Translations under genes and position numbers: made by a program
Origin: Streptococcus sp. S5
GTDB lineage: Bacteria > Bacillota > Bacilli > Lactobacillales > Streptococcaceae
Length of the DNA: 64,000 bases
Assembly: GCF_034134805.1 (NCBI RefSeq)
Contig: NZ_CP139419.1
Location: 1,116,001-1,180,000, forward strand
Reading direction: 5' to 3'
Notes under the pieces: generated by a model
Seen by the model: the letters and a program-made list of their open reading frames with translations, nothing else
Database searches by the model: none
Told to the model about the DNA's origin: nothing
Part shown: in pieces, positions 45,649 to 54,232 of the stretch
Layout: each line of letters starts with the position of its first letter
Numbering within the stretch: the first letter of the stretch is position 1

Positions 45649-46353
45649 ATGAAAAAGAAAATACGGAATAAAACGAAATTATTTGGTTTGTTCGTTTCTG
45701 TATTGGCAGTGGGGACATTTGCTGCTGCTATGAGCGAGCACGTCACATCAGTTGGCGCTAATGACGGAACTTACCAAGCTTATTCAGACCCTACTGAAGC
45801 TTTCATCTCACAAATTGGTGAGTCAGCTCGTCAGCTCGGTCAAGAGAACGACCTTTATGCTTCCGTTATGATCGCACAAGCTATTCTTGAAAGTGGATCA
45901 GGTCAGTCTGGCTTGTCTTCTTATCCACATTACAACCTTTTCGGTATTAAAGGAAGTTATGCTGGTCAATCTGCAGTAATGCAAACTTGGGAAGATGACG
46001 GTGCTGGAAATGCCTATACGATTAATGATGCTTTTCGTTCTTACCCATCTTACTATGAATCATTGCAAGACTATGTAGCTGTTTTGAAACAAGGACATTT
46101 TGCAGGTGCATGGAAGAGCAACACCTCTAGTTATCAAGATGCAACAGCAGCTTTGACAGGTGTTTATGCGACAGACACAAGCTACTATGCAAAACTTAAT
46201 AACATCATTGAAACTTATAATTTGACTCAATACGATTCACCAAATGTTCAAGGTGGTATTACAGGTTCGGTATACAATCCATATCGTCAACAGTTCACTT
46301 CACAAGAAATCTTGAATTTGGATATCGCTTGGGCGAACCGTTTGAATTATTAA
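45649..46353 (+). CDS. Secreted glucosaminidase-domain peptidoglycan hydrolase
   Basis: A 234-residue exported protein. The signal peptide is at about 1-37 (KKKIRNKTKLFGLFVSVLAVG, cleavage near VGA-ND). A single endo-beta-N-acetylglucosaminidase (lysozyme-like) domain spans about 50-190, with the catalytic Glu in MIAQAILESGSGQSGLS, then HYNLFGIKGSY and the family's AFRSYPSYYESLQDY. No LysM, SH3 or choline-binding module is present, so it relies on the bare catalytic domain plus a short tail (PYRQQFTSQEILNLDIAWANRLNY). Probable role: cell-wall turnover or separation. The ATG at 45649 is about 13 bases from GGAG, rather long. Confidence 0.88.
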   Translation: MKKKIRNKTKLFGLFVSVLAVGTFAAAMSEHVTSVGANDGTYQAYSDPTEAFISQIGESARQLGQENDLYASVMIAQAILESGSGQSGLSSYPHYNLFGIKGSYAGQSAVMQTWEDDGAGNAYTINDAFRSYPSYYESLQDYVAVLKQGHFAGAWKSNTSSYQDATAALTGVYATDTSYYAKLNNIIETYNLTQYDSPNVQGGITGSVYNPYRQQFTSQEILNLDIAWANRLNY

Positions 46354-46357
46354 AACT

Positions 46358-46384
46358 AAAACAGGCAGATGCCTGTTTTTTATT
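46358..46384 (+). terminator. Terminator after the glucosaminidase gene
   Basis: AAACAGGCA and TGCCTGTTT pair over a very short loop, then T-run. Confidence 0.85.
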
Positions 46385-46519
46385 TGTTTTTAGCACACAG
46401 CGATATTCGATATAAAACGTATATGATGAAAAGTTAAGAATTCTTCCTGAAAACCTTTTCAAACTTTTCTCTCTAGGATATAATGATTTTGTTCACAAAC
46501 ATTATATAAGGAGAATAGT

Positions 46520-47317
46520 ATGTCTGAATCTAATTTTATTCAAAAAGTTGGAGCGGCGTGTAATAAGAAAGAGGATCTCTATCAGAAATCTAAAACGCGC
46601 TATGCAGTCCGTTCTATTTTTGCTGGAGGATTTCTTACTTTAAGTACGGCGGTCGGATCAGTTGCAGCTGACTTATTAAATACCTTTGTACCTGGATCTG
46701 GTCGTTTTCTATTTCCATTCATCTTTGCCTGGGGTTTGGTATACCTCTTATTCTTAAATGCGGAATTAACCACCTCAAATATGATGTATTTGACGGCGGG
46801 GACCTATCTAAAGAAAATTAATTGGAAGAAAGCACTGGAAATTCTTCTTTATTGTACCTTCTTTAATTTAATTGGTGCTTTAATCGTGGCTTTTCTTTTC
46901 AATCAGACAACAGCCTTTGCTCATGTCGATCCAAAAGGTTTCCTAGCCACGGTAGCAGAAAATAAACTCCAACGAAGCAATCAAGTGGTTTTCTTTGAAG
47001 GAGTTATTGCCAATATCTTTGTAAATATTGCTATTCTTTCTTATCTATATTTCAAAGATGAAACAGCGAAGGTGCTCTTAGCTCTCTCTGCTATCTATAT
47101 GTTTGTCTTTATGACCAATGAACACTTGGCTGCAAACTTTGCTTCTTTCTCATTATTAAGCTTAAATCCAGTTTCTAGCCAATTACCACATTTTGAGTTT
47201 TTAAATATTTTACGTCATTATAGCGTGACCTTCTTTGCCAACTGGGTAGGAGGAGGAGTTCTAATGGGACTAGCCTATGCTTGGTTGAATAATATCAAGA
47301 GTCTTTATAACGATTAA
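46520..47317 (+). CDS. Formate/nitrite transporter family channel
   Basis: A 265-residue integral membrane protein of the FNT family, with six predicted helices. Seen: the cytoplasmic N-terminal helix, FAGGFLTLSTAVGSV, the re-entrant-loop region with LNAELTTSNMMYLTAGTYL, and MTNEHLAANFASFSLL with the conserved His-Leu-like pore motif. FNT channels export or import formate, nitrite, lactate or hydrosulfide; for a fermentative streptococcus formate or lactate export is most likely, but the substrate is not readable. AAGGAGAATAGT precedes the ATG. It stands alone. Confidence 0.9.
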   Translation: MSESNFIQKVGAACNKKEDLYQKSKTRYAVRSIFAGGFLTLSTAVGSVAADLLNTFVPGSGRFLFPFIFAWGLVYLLFLNAELTTSNMMYLTAGTYLKKINWKKALEILLYCTFFNLIGALIVAFLFNQTTAFAHVDPKGFLATVAENKLQRSNQVVFFEGVIANIFVNIAILSYLYFKDETAKVLLALSAIYMFVFMTNEHLAANFASFSLLSLNPVSSQLPHFEFLNILRHYSVTFFANWVGGGVLMGLAYAWLNNIKSLYND

Positions 47318-47377
47318 AAAATATAAAAAAAGTTTGCAAAAGTACTTGCATTCTTTTTTTATATATGATAAACTAAT

Positions 47378-47530
47378 CTACGGTTTGAAAAAACTGCCTA
47401 AGACAGTAGGGGAGCTCGACTCATAAAGATCCTACCGAGGACAAAACGTATCAATTAAAAGAAGCGTATTGTACTTTCGTGTCTAGGTTTGGGCGCGTTT
47501 TTCTTTTGGAAAAATTCCCCAAGCAAAATA
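47378..47530 (+). ncRNA. Ribosomal protein L10 leader (autoregulatory)
   Basis: The 5' untranslated region of rplJ has the L10-leader pattern: a long structured segment with GACAGTAGGGGAGCTCGACT, CCTACCGAGGACAAAACG and the terminal hairpin GTATTG...TTTGGGCGCG followed by TTTTTCTTTT. In Firmicutes L10(L12)4 binds this leader and represses rplJ-rplL by attenuation. A TTGCAT / TAAACT promoter with 17-bp spacing lies at 47346-47374. Recognised by position and motif; no covariance search was run. Confidence 0.8.
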
Positions 47531-47551
47531 ATTACGGAGGTGAACACACTA

Positions 47552-48052
47552 ATGAGTGAAGCAATTATTGCTAAAAAAGCGGAACTTGTTGACGTGGTAG
47601 CTGAAAAAATGAAAGCTGCTGCATCAATCGTCGTTGTAGATTCTCGCGGTTTGACAGTTGAGCAAGATACAGTTCTCCGTCGCAACCTTCGCGGAAGCGA
47701 AGTTGAGTTTAAAGTTATCAAAAACTCAATCTTGCGTCGTGCAGCTGAAAAAGCTGGTCTTGAAGATCTTGCATCTGTATTCGTTGGACCTTCTGCAGTA
47801 GCATTTTCTAACGAAGATGTTATCGCACCTGCGAAAATCTTGAACGATTTTGCAAAAGACGCTGAAGCACTTGAAATCAAAGGTGGTGCAATCGAAGGCG
47901 CTGTCGCATCTAAAGAAGAGATTCTTGCACTTGCAACTCTTCCAAACCGCGAAGGACTTCTTTCTATGCTCCTTTCTGTACTTCAAGCGCCAGTGCGCAA
48001 CGTTGCTCTTGCAGTCAAAGCGGTTGCAGACAACAAAGAAGACGCAGCTTAA
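47552..48052 (+). CDS. rplJ: 50S ribosomal protein L10
   Basis: A 166-residue L10 that anchors L7/L12 dimers to the ribosomal stalk. The N-terminus [20 protein letters not shown] and the segments [21 protein letters not shown] and [17 protein letters not shown] are typical, and the C-terminal helix binds L7/L12. The ATG at 47552 follows GGAGGTGA; the upstream in-frame ATG at 47489 lies in the leader terminator and is rejected. rplL follows 75 bp downstream. Confidence 0.97.
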   Translation: MSEAIIAKKAELVDVVAEKMKAAASIVVVDSRGLTVEQDTVLRRNLRGSEVEFKVIKNSILRRAAEKAGLEDLASVFVGPSAVAFSNEDVIAPAKILNDFAKDAEALEIKGGAIEGAVASKEEILALATLPNREGLLSMLLSVLQAPVRNVALAVKAVADNKEDAA

Positions 48053-48127
48053 TCTTAAGCTACGCAGCGTAGCCTAGCTACAAAAAAATAAAAATATAAA
48101 ATTAAAACTTATTTGGAGGAAATAACA

Positions 48128-48496
48128 ATGGCATTGAACATTGAAAACATTATTGCTGAAATTAAAGAAGCTTCAATCCTTGAATTGAACGACCTTGTAA
48201 AAGCTATCGAAGAAGAATTTGGTGTAACTGCAGCTGCTCCTGTAGCTGTTGCTGCAGCTGGTGCTGCTGACGCAGGTGCTGCTAAAGATTCATTCGATAT
48301 CGAATTGACATCTGCAGGCGACAAGAAAGTCGGCGTTATCAAAGTTGTACGTGAAATCACTGGTCTTGGTCTTAAAGAAGCTAAAGAACTTGTTGATGGT
48401 GCACCTGGTGTCATCAAAGAAGGTGTTGCTGCAGCTGAAGCTGAAGAAATCAAAGGTAAATTGGAAGAAGCTGGAGCTTCAGTTACTCTTAAATAA
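48128..48496 (+). CDS. rplL: 50S ribosomal protein L7/L12
   Basis: A 122-residue stalk protein recruiting translation factors. Residues 1-35 form the dimerisation domain, an Ala/Gly-rich hinge ([15 protein letters not shown]) follows, and the C-terminal factor-binding domain has [40 protein letters not shown] precedes the ATG. It shares the L10-leader-controlled transcript with rplJ and ends at a strong terminator. Confidence 0.98.
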   Translation: MALNIENIIAEIKEASILELNDLVKAIEEEFGVTAAAPVAVAAAGAADAGAAKDSFDIELTSAGDKKVGVIKVVREITGLGLKEAKELVDGAPGVIKEGVAAAEAEEIKGKLEEAGASVTLK

Positions 48497-48518
48497 TAGA
48501 GTTTCCAAACAAAATGAA

Positions 48519-48546
48519 AACCGAGGTTTAGGCCTCGGTTTTTTTG
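48519..48546 (+). terminator. Terminator of rplJ-rplL
   Basis: AACCGAGG and CCTCGGTT pair around a six-base loop, followed by seven T's. Confidence 0.92.
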
Positions 48547-48674
48547 TCGTTGAAAATAATGATGATAGAATGTGAATAGAGGGCTTTTATAAAGCTAACA
48601 TGTGTAGCTCTCTTTATTTTCTCTAAACCTACTAAATAGTGCAGTTTTAATGATGTTACATTTGCTATATTCCC

Positions 48675-48703
48675 TTGAGATGTTGCTAATTTGTTGCTAT
48701 AAT
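48675..48703 (+). promoter_or_regulatory. Promoter of tandem lipoprotein gene 1
   Basis: TTGAGA and TATAAT separated by exactly 17 bp. Confidence 0.75.
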
Positions 48704-48734
48704 GGCTATAAATCATATCATAAAGGAGAAGATG

Positions 48735-49178
48735 ATGAAAAATTTTAAACGTCTTTTGTTAGCTGTTGTAGCTGTCTTTGCAGCCGTCCTTTTGGTAGCT
48801 TGTGGCGCTAAAAGCGATAATGGGACTTACGTGTTTGAGCCTACTAAGGATGAGATCAAAGATATTATGCCAAGTGAATTTCAATCTTTGATAGGTGATA
48901 ATTACTCATTCACTATTTCGATTACAATCAATGATAAGAAAGGTGAGATGAAAGTAGACACCAATGCAGGTGGTCAAAATGTAAATCAAGTGATTGATTT
49001 GGAAGTAGACCAAAAAGCTAAAACTCTTGTCTCAGAAAATGAGTATGGGAAAGCGGAAATTACTTATCAAGTTTCAGGAAATGTGTTAACGATTAAGGAT
49101 GTGAAGAATTCTTTGATGGGTGACACAGACATGTTTAATAACTACATGAAAATTGCTAAGTTCAAAAAAGTTAAATAA
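48735..49178 (+). CDS. Tandem paralogous lipoprotein 1
   Basis: A 147-residue lipoprotein. The signal peptide MKNFKRLLLAVVAVFAA ends in lipobox LVAC (Cys at about residue 24). The mature protein starts CGAKSDNGTYVFEPTKDE and is small, charged and beta-rich, with a C-terminal FKKVK. The signal and first mature residues are nearly identical in the next two genes, while the C-terminal parts diverge. The ligand or function is unknown. Of two adjacent ATGs the second is used because GGAG is then six bases away. It has its own promoter and a GGCGGGATTT hairpin (49187-49206) downstream. Confidence 0.85.
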   Translation: MKNFKRLLLAVVAVFAAVLLVACGAKSDNGTYVFEPTKDEIKDIMPSEFQSLIGDNYSFTISITINDKKGEMKVDTNAGGQNVNQVIDLEVDQKAKTLVSENEYGKAEITYQVSGNVLTIKDVKNSLMGDTDMFNNYMKIAKFKKVK

Positions 49179-49267
49179 GCAATCATGGCGGGATTTAAAT
49201 TCCGCCTTATTCTATTTCTTTGTTGATACAAGAAATATTACAAGAATATGACATTTATAAACTTTCA

Positions 49268-49296
49268 TTGCCGTGTACCTGAATTGTTGATATAAT
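49268..49296 (+). promoter_or_regulatory. Promoter of tandem lipoprotein gene 2
   Basis: TTGCCG and TATAAT separated by 17 bp, preceded by the hairpin at 49187-49206 ending transcription of gene 1. Confidence 0.7.
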
Positions 49297-49325
49297 AGTG
49301 TTAATCTAACTAAAAAGGAGAAGTT

Positions 49326-49778
49326 ATGAAAAACTTTAAACGTATTCTTTTGGCTGTAGTAGCTGTTTTTGCAGCAGTCCTCTTGGTGGCATGTGGTGCC
49401 AAAAGTGATAACGGGACTTATGTCTACAAACCATCAAAAACTGAAGTGAAGGAAATCCTTGAAGAACAAGGTGCTCCAAGTTCAAGTGTAGATGCATTGA
49501 TCGACAATGTTAAATTGGAAGTTTCAGTGACCATTAAAGATAAAACAGGTAGCCTTAAAATTAAAGGTGAAATGATGGGACAAAAGACTGACCAATCATT
49601 TGATATGAAAGTTGACCAACAAAAGAAAACTCTTCAATCTAAAACAGGTGAAGGTGAGAAGGTTAAATACAAAGTTTCAGGCGATGTGTTCACTTTTGAT
49701 TTATCTGGTGAGAAGAGTTCAGGTCATGAAGCTGCTTTGGAAATGTTCAAAAACGCTAAATTCAAACGTACAAAATAA
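49326..49778 (+). CDS. Tandem paralogous lipoprotein 2
   Basis: A 150-residue lipoprotein with lipobox LVAC and mature start CGAKSDNGTYVYKPSKTEVK. The shared layout is a helix EILEEQGAPSSS, a beta strand VTIKDKTGSLKIKGEMMGQ, then a short strand ending VKYKVSGDVFTFDLSG and a basic C-terminal NAKFKRTK. It is more similar to gene 3 than to gene 1 (KPSKTE, ILEEQG, AKxKRTK). The function is unknown; extracellular, membrane-tethered. A weak hairpin (AGGGCAG / CTGCTCT) follows. Confidence 0.85.
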   Translation: MKNFKRILLAVVAVFAAVLLVACGAKSDNGTYVYKPSKTEVKEILEEQGAPSSSVDALIDNVKLEVSVTIKDKTGSLKIKGEMMGQKTDQSFDMKVDQQKKTLQSKTGEGEKVKYKVSGDVFTFDLSGEKSSGHEAALEMFKNAKFKRTK

Positions 49779-49827
49779 TACAAGAGAAGGGCAGAGAGTA
49801 TCTGCTCTTTTTCTTCTTTAAAACATC

Positions 49828-49856
49828 TTGAATCGGTATTAAAATAGTGGTAAAAT
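49828..49856 (+). promoter_or_regulatory. Promoter of tandem lipoprotein gene 3
   Basis: TTGAAT and TAAAAT separated by 17 bp. Confidence 0.6.
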
Positions 49857-49886
49857 CTGATTATAAAATACATTAGGAGATTGATT

Positions 49887-50336
49887 ATGAAAAATATTAA
49901 ACGTATTCTTTTAGCTTTCGTTGCAGTTTTTGCAGCAGTCCTCTTGGTGGCATGTGGTGCAAAAAGTGATAATGGGACTTATGTCTACAAACCATCAAAA
50001 ACTGAACTCAAGAAAATTCTTGAGGAGCAAGGATTATCAGGTAGTCAATTAGAGTCTATTGGAGACGTTATTAATTTTGAAGTTTCTATTAAGATCAAAG
50101 ATTCTAAAGGAACCCTCAGCATCGCGGGTGAAGTCGCTGGTCAAAAGAATGAGCGATCTTATGATGTCAAAATCAATCAAAAAGAGAAAACAATCTCGTC
50201 AAATGATGGTAGTGGAGAAAAGATTACATACAAGGTCGATGGTGACTATTTGACATTTGATCTTTCTAAGTTAAGTAATAGCAACCAAGGGGATCTTATG
50301 ATTCTTAAAAATGCTAAACTCAAACGCACAAAATAA
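49887..50336 (+). CDS. Tandem paralogous lipoprotein 3
   Basis: A 149-residue lipoprotein, third of the array. The signal MKNIKRILLAFVAVFAA ends in lipobox LVAC, and the mature start is again CGAKSDNGTYVYKPSKTE. The core has KIKDSKGTLSIAGEVAGQ and ITYKVDGDYLTFDLSKL, and the C-terminus is NAKLKRTK. DNA identity to gene 2 is highest over the first 120 bases, suggesting recent duplication or gene conversion of the 5' part. The start at 49887 is chosen by its GGAG spacing. Confidence 0.85.
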   Translation: MKNIKRILLAFVAVFAAVLLVACGAKSDNGTYVYKPSKTELKKILEEQGLSGSQLESIGDVINFEVSIKIKDSKGTLSIAGEVAGQKNERSYDVKINQKEKTISSNDGSGEKITYKVDGDYLTFDLSKLSNSNQGDLMILKNAKLKRTK

Positions 50337-50392
50337 AGCGACTGAAGAGTGGGAAAACCTGCTCTTTTGCTTTACTTTTATGACTGGTTTGA

Positions 50393-50480
50393 TATAATAA
50401 ATGAGACTACAGATGGGACTGGGGCAGGAATGATTTTCTTTGAAAATGATTTCGTCTCGCTCCCTCTTTTCTGTGTGATC
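50393..50480 (+). promoter_or_regulatory. Promoter and hairpin leader of the ABC exporter operon
   Basis: TATAAT at 50393-50398 is followed, before the first gene at 50514, by a long imperfect hairpin (GGGACTGGGGCAGGAATGATTTTC opposite GAAAATGATTTCGTCTCGCTCCC, about 50417-50466) and a TCTTTTCT tail. It resembles both an intrinsic terminator in a 5' untranslated region and the first hairpin of the dispersed repeat family. Attenuation of the exporter genes is a reasonable inference, not shown. Confidence 0.5.
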
Positions 50481-50513
50481 AAGGTTATTATTTATGGAAA
50501 AGGAGAATCATCT

Positions 50514-52250
50514 ATGCTATATATTTGGTCTTACTTGAAAAAGTATCCCAAGTGGCTAGCCCTGAATCTATTTTCAGCGGTCCTGTTTGTTATTGTCAAT
50601 TTGGGCTTGCCAACGATTCTAGCTCGCATGATTGATGAAGGGATTAACCCGCGTGATGTGGATCGGCTGTATTTCTGGGGCTGGGTCATGTTTGCGATCA
50701 TTTTGCTTGGGATTGTGGGGCGGATTATCTTGTCTTACGCGGTTGGTCAACTAACGACCACCATGGTCCGCGATATGCGCAATGACCTCTATGCTAAGTT
50801 ACAGGAGTACTCGCATCACGAGTATGAGCAAATCGGGGTATCGTCATTGGTCACTCGCTTGACTTCGGATGCCTTTGTTTTGATGCAGTTTGCGGATTCT
50901 ATGTTGAAGATGGGGGTCATCACACCCTTGATGATGGTTTCCAGTGTTCTCTTGATTCTGACAACTAGTCCTTCTTTAGCGTGGATTGTAGCGGTATCAG
51001 TACCATTTCTTGCTGTCGTCGTCTGGTATGTAGCAGTTAAGACACGTCCACTTTCCGAGAAGCAACAAAAGACCCTGGACCATCTTAATCAATTTGCACG
51101 TGAAAATTTGACTGGACTTCGTGTGATTCGTGCCTTTGCCCGTGAAGAATTCCAGGAAGAGAAATTTGCGGCTGAAAATGCAGTCTACGCAGAAAACTCG
51201 AATAAATTGTTCAAACTAACTGGTTTGACAGAGCCCTTATTTGTGCAGATCATCATTGCTATGATTGTGGCGATTGTCTGGTTTGCTTTGGATCCTCTTC
51301 ATGACGGTAGTTTGAAAATTGGGGATCTGGTTGCCTTTATTGAGTATAGCTTCCACGCGCTCTTATCTTTCCTCTTTTTAGCCAATCTCTTTACCATGTA
51401 TCCTCGGACTGCGGTTTCTAGCCGGCGTCTCAAGGAAATCATGGACATGCCCATTTCGATCGATCCAAATGAGAATGGTGTAACAGAAACAGCATCTCGT
51501 GGCTATTTGGAATTTGACAATGTCACCTTTGCTTATCCAGGTGAGACGGAGAGTCCAGTTCTCCATAATATTTCCTTTCAAGCCAAACCTGGCGAAACCA
51601 TTGCCTTTATCGGCTCGACCGGTTCTGGGAAATCTTCACTTGTGCAGTTGATTCCTCGATTCTATGATGTCACCCTAGGGAAGATTTTGGTCGATGGTGT
51701 GGATGTCCGTGACTACAATCTGAAAGCCCTTCGCCAAAAGATTGGTTTTATTCCACAAAAGGCCTTGCTCTTTACGGGAACCATTGCTGAGAACCTTCGT
51801 TATGGGAAAGAAGATGCCTCTGTACAAGAGCTAGAACAAGCGGCTGAAATTTCCCAAGCCAAGGAATTTATCGACAGCCGTGAGGAACGCTTTGATACGC
51901 ATTTGGCAGAAGGTGGTAGCAACCTTTCAGGTGGTCAAAAACAACGCTTATCCATCGCTCGTGCCGTTGTCAAAGATCCAGATGTCTTTATTTTTGATGA
52001 TTCCTTCTCTGCCTTAGACTACAAGACGGATGCCACTTTGCGGAAACGTCTCAAAGAAGTTACAGGAGATGCGACCGTTCTGATCGTAGCGCAACGTGTG
52101 GGAACCATTATGGATGCGGATCAAATTATTGTCTTGGACCAAGGGGAGATCGTCGGTCGAGGTACTCACGATGAATTGATGGAAAGCAATGAGATCTATC
52201 GTGAAATTGCCAATTCGCAGCTCGATAGTCCATCGTTGACAGAAGAATAG
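50514..52250 (+). CDS. Heterodimeric ABC exporter subunit A (degenerate NBD)
   Basis: A 578-residue half-transporter: six N-terminal helices (type IV exporter fold, about 1-320) and an NBD (about 335-575). Walker A is GSTGSGKSS, signature LSGGQKQR. Walker B is VFIFDDSFSALD, where the catalytic Glu is Asp, the usual sign of the degenerate-site subunit in heterodimeric multidrug exporters of the LmrCD/BmrCD/PatAB type. Probable role: export of drugs or lipid-like compounds. The ATG at 50514 follows AAAGGAGAATC; an upstream open frame covers only the leader. The partner gene follows after 13 bp. Confidence 0.92.
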   Translation: MLYIWSYLKKYPKWLALNLFSAVLFVIVNLGLPTILARMIDEGINPRDVDRLYFWGWVMFAIILLGIVGRIILSYAVGQLTTTMVRDMRNDLYAKLQEYSHHEYEQIGVSSLVTRLTSDAFVLMQFADSMLKMGVITPLMMVSSVLLILTTSPSLAWIVAVSVPFLAVVVWYVAVKTRPLSEKQQKTLDHLNQFARENLTGLRVIRAFAREEFQEEKFAAENAVYAENSNKLFKLTGLTEPLFVQIIIAMIVAIVWFALDPLHDGSLKIGDLVAFIEYSFHALLSFLFLANLFTMYPRTAVSSRRLKEIMDMPISIDPNENGVTETASRGYLEFDNVTFAYPGETESPVLHNISFQAKPGETIAFIGSTGSGKSSLVQLIPRFYDVTLGKILVDGVDVRDYNLKALRQKIGFIPQKALLFTGTIAENLRYGKEDASVQELEQAAEISQAKEFIDSREERFDTHLAEGGSNLSGGQKQRLSIARAVVKDPDVFIFDDSFSALDYKTDATLRKRLKEVTGDATVLIVAQRVGTIMDADQIIVLDQGEIVGRGTHDELMESNEIYREIANSQLDSPSLTEE

Positions 52251-52263
52251 AAAGGAGAAGCAG

Positions 52264-54042
52264 ATGAAACAAGAACAAAACAGTTTTAGTAGACTATGGA
52301 CCTATTTGAGAGCCTATCGCTTGGAAGTTTGCTTGTCCATTTTCTTAAAAATTCTAAGTGTCGTCATGAGTGTTGTCGAACCTTTTGTTTTGGGGCTTGC
52401 CATTACTGAGTTGACAAAAAATCTCATGGATATGGCAAAAGGCCTTGCAGGAGCTGGACTTAATACCTCCTATATCGCGATCATTATGACGCTCTATCTA
52501 TTCCGTGGGGTCCTCTATGAGTTGGGATCTTATTATTCCAACTATTTCATGACCAATGCTGTTCAAAAGACCGTTCAGGACATGCGAAATGATTTGTCTC
52601 ATAAAATCAACCACATTCCTGTTTCTTATTTTGACCGGCATCAGTTCGGGGACTTGTTAGGTCGTTTTACTAGCGATGTCGAAACTGTCTCGAATGCCTT
52701 GCAACAGTCCTTTTTACAAATCGTTAATGCCATCTTTACCTTGCTTTTTGTCATCAGCATGGTCTTATACTTAAACATCCAGCTGGGGCTAGTGGTCATC
52801 TTGTCCATTCCGATCACTTATTTCAGTGCTCGATTTATCATGAAAAAATCTCAACCTTACTTTAAAGAGCAGGCAGATGTTTTGGGGGCAATGAACGGCT
52901 TTGTGCAAGAAAATTTAACAGGTTTTAATGTCCTTAAGCTCTACGTCCGGGAAAAATCTTCTCAGGAAGAGTTTCATGATATTACCCATCACCTTCAAAA
53001 GGTAGGATTCAAGGCTAATTTCATTTCCGGCTTAATGATGCCGATTTTAAATGGGATTTCAGATTTGACTTATCTCATTATCGCTTTGTTTGGTGGCTTG
53101 CAAGTGATAGCAGGTCGTTTGACTGTCGGGAATATGCAGGCCTTCGTTCAATATGTTTGGCAGATCAACCAACCAATTCAAAACTTGACCCAATTGGCAG
53201 GACAGCTACAAAGTGCTAAGTCGTCTCTAGATCGGATTTTCCAAGTCATGGATGAACCAGATGAAGTAGCAGATGTGACAGAAACCCTTTCTGGAGATTT
53301 GACAGGGCAAGTCAGCTTTAAAAACGTTGATTTCCAATATGTAGCGGACAAACCCTTGATTCGTGATTTCAACCTAGAAGTCAAGCCAGGTGAAATGGTG
53401 GCCATTGTCGGACCGACTGGAGCAGGGAAAACAACCCTGATTAATTTGCTGATGCGCTTTTATGATGTGACTGCAGGATCGATTACAGTGGATGGTCATG
53501 ATATTCGTCATCTATCTCGCCAAGATTACCGCAAACAATTCGGAATGGTGCTTCAGGATGCTTGGTTATATGAAGGAACCATCAAAGAAAACCTTCGCTT
53601 TGGTAATCTCGAGGCAACGGATGAGGAAATTGTGGAAGCTGCAAAGGCAGCCAATGTCGATCACTTTATCCGGACGCTTCCCGGTGGTTACAACATGGAA
53701 ATGAACCAGGAGTCTAGCAATATTTCTCTAGGGCAAAAGCAACTCCTAACCATTGCGCGTGCGCTCCTGGCCGATCCTAAAATCTTGATTTTGGATGAAG
53801 CGACGTCTTCTGTCGATACGCGTTTAGAGCTCTTGATTCAAAAAGCGATGAAGAATTTGATGAAAGGCCGGACTAGCTTTGTCATTGCTCACCGCTTGTC
53901 CACCATTCAAGAAGCAGATAAAATCCTTGTCCTCAAAGATGGCCAAATCATCGAGCAAGGAAATCACCAATCCTTGTTAGCAGATAAAGGATTCTACTAT
54001 GAGCTCTACAATAGCCAATTTTCAAATAAAAAAGCGGAATAA
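52264..54042 (+). CDS. Heterodimeric ABC exporter subunit B
   Basis: A 592-residue half-transporter with six transmembrane helices (about 1-330) and an NBD (about 345-590). Walker A is GPTGAGKTT and Walker B ILILDEATSSVD with the catalytic Glu present. The signature reads ISLGQKQL rather than LSGGQ. Together with subunit A this gives one consensus and one degenerate ATP site, as expected of a heterodimer. Substrates are unknown; comparison with streptococcal PatAB-type exporters would test a drug-efflux role. AAAGGAGAAG precedes the ATG. Confidence 0.92.
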   Translation: MKQEQNSFSRLWTYLRAYRLEVCLSIFLKILSVVMSVVEPFVLGLAITELTKNLMDMAKGLAGAGLNTSYIAIIMTLYLFRGVLYELGSYYSNYFMTNAVQKTVQDMRNDLSHKINHIPVSYFDRHQFGDLLGRFTSDVETVSNALQQSFLQIVNAIFTLLFVISMVLYLNIQLGLVVILSIPITYFSARFIMKKSQPYFKEQADVLGAMNGFVQENLTGFNVLKLYVREKSSQEEFHDITHHLQKVGFKANFISGLMMPILNGISDLTYLIIALFGGLQVIAGRLTVGNMQAFVQYVWQINQPIQNLTQLAGQLQSAKSSLDRIFQVMDEPDEVADVTETLSGDLTGQVSFKNVDFQYVADKPLIRDFNLEVKPGEMVAIVGPTGAGKTTLINLLMRFYDVTAGSITVDGHDIRHLSRQDYRKQFGMVLQDAWLYEGTIKENLRFGNLEATDEEIVEAAKAANVDHFIRTLPGGYNMEMNQESSNISLGQKQLLTIARALLADPKILILDEATSSVDTRLELLIQKAMKNLMKGRTSFVIAHRLSTIQEADKILVLKDGQIIEQGNHQSLLADKGFYYELYNSQFSNKKAE

Positions 54043-54054
54043 GCTCGTGTCATC

Positions 54055-54093
54055 AAAAGAGGTTTGAGAAAGCATTCTCAGTCTCTTTTTTCT
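54055..54093 (+). terminator. Terminator of the ABC exporter operon
   Basis: AAAAGAG(G)TTTGAGAA and TTCTCAGTCTCTTTT pair around AGCA, followed by T-run. Confidence 0.75.
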
Positions 54094-54232
54094 TACTCAC
54101 TTTTATTACTACATAAAAAGGTTAACATTTCTGCAACAAATTGATACAGAATATTCACACAATTCACCTTGTTTGTCATGATAATTTTTATTAGGATAGA
54201 ATCGTTGTAAAAAATAAAAGGAGAAATGTGTG

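Noticed and set aside
48500..48734. Extra small gene between rplL and the lipoprotein array
   Set aside because: Only a terminator, A/T-rich spacer and the promoter of the first lipoprotein gene are seen; short open frames there lack start and RBS support.
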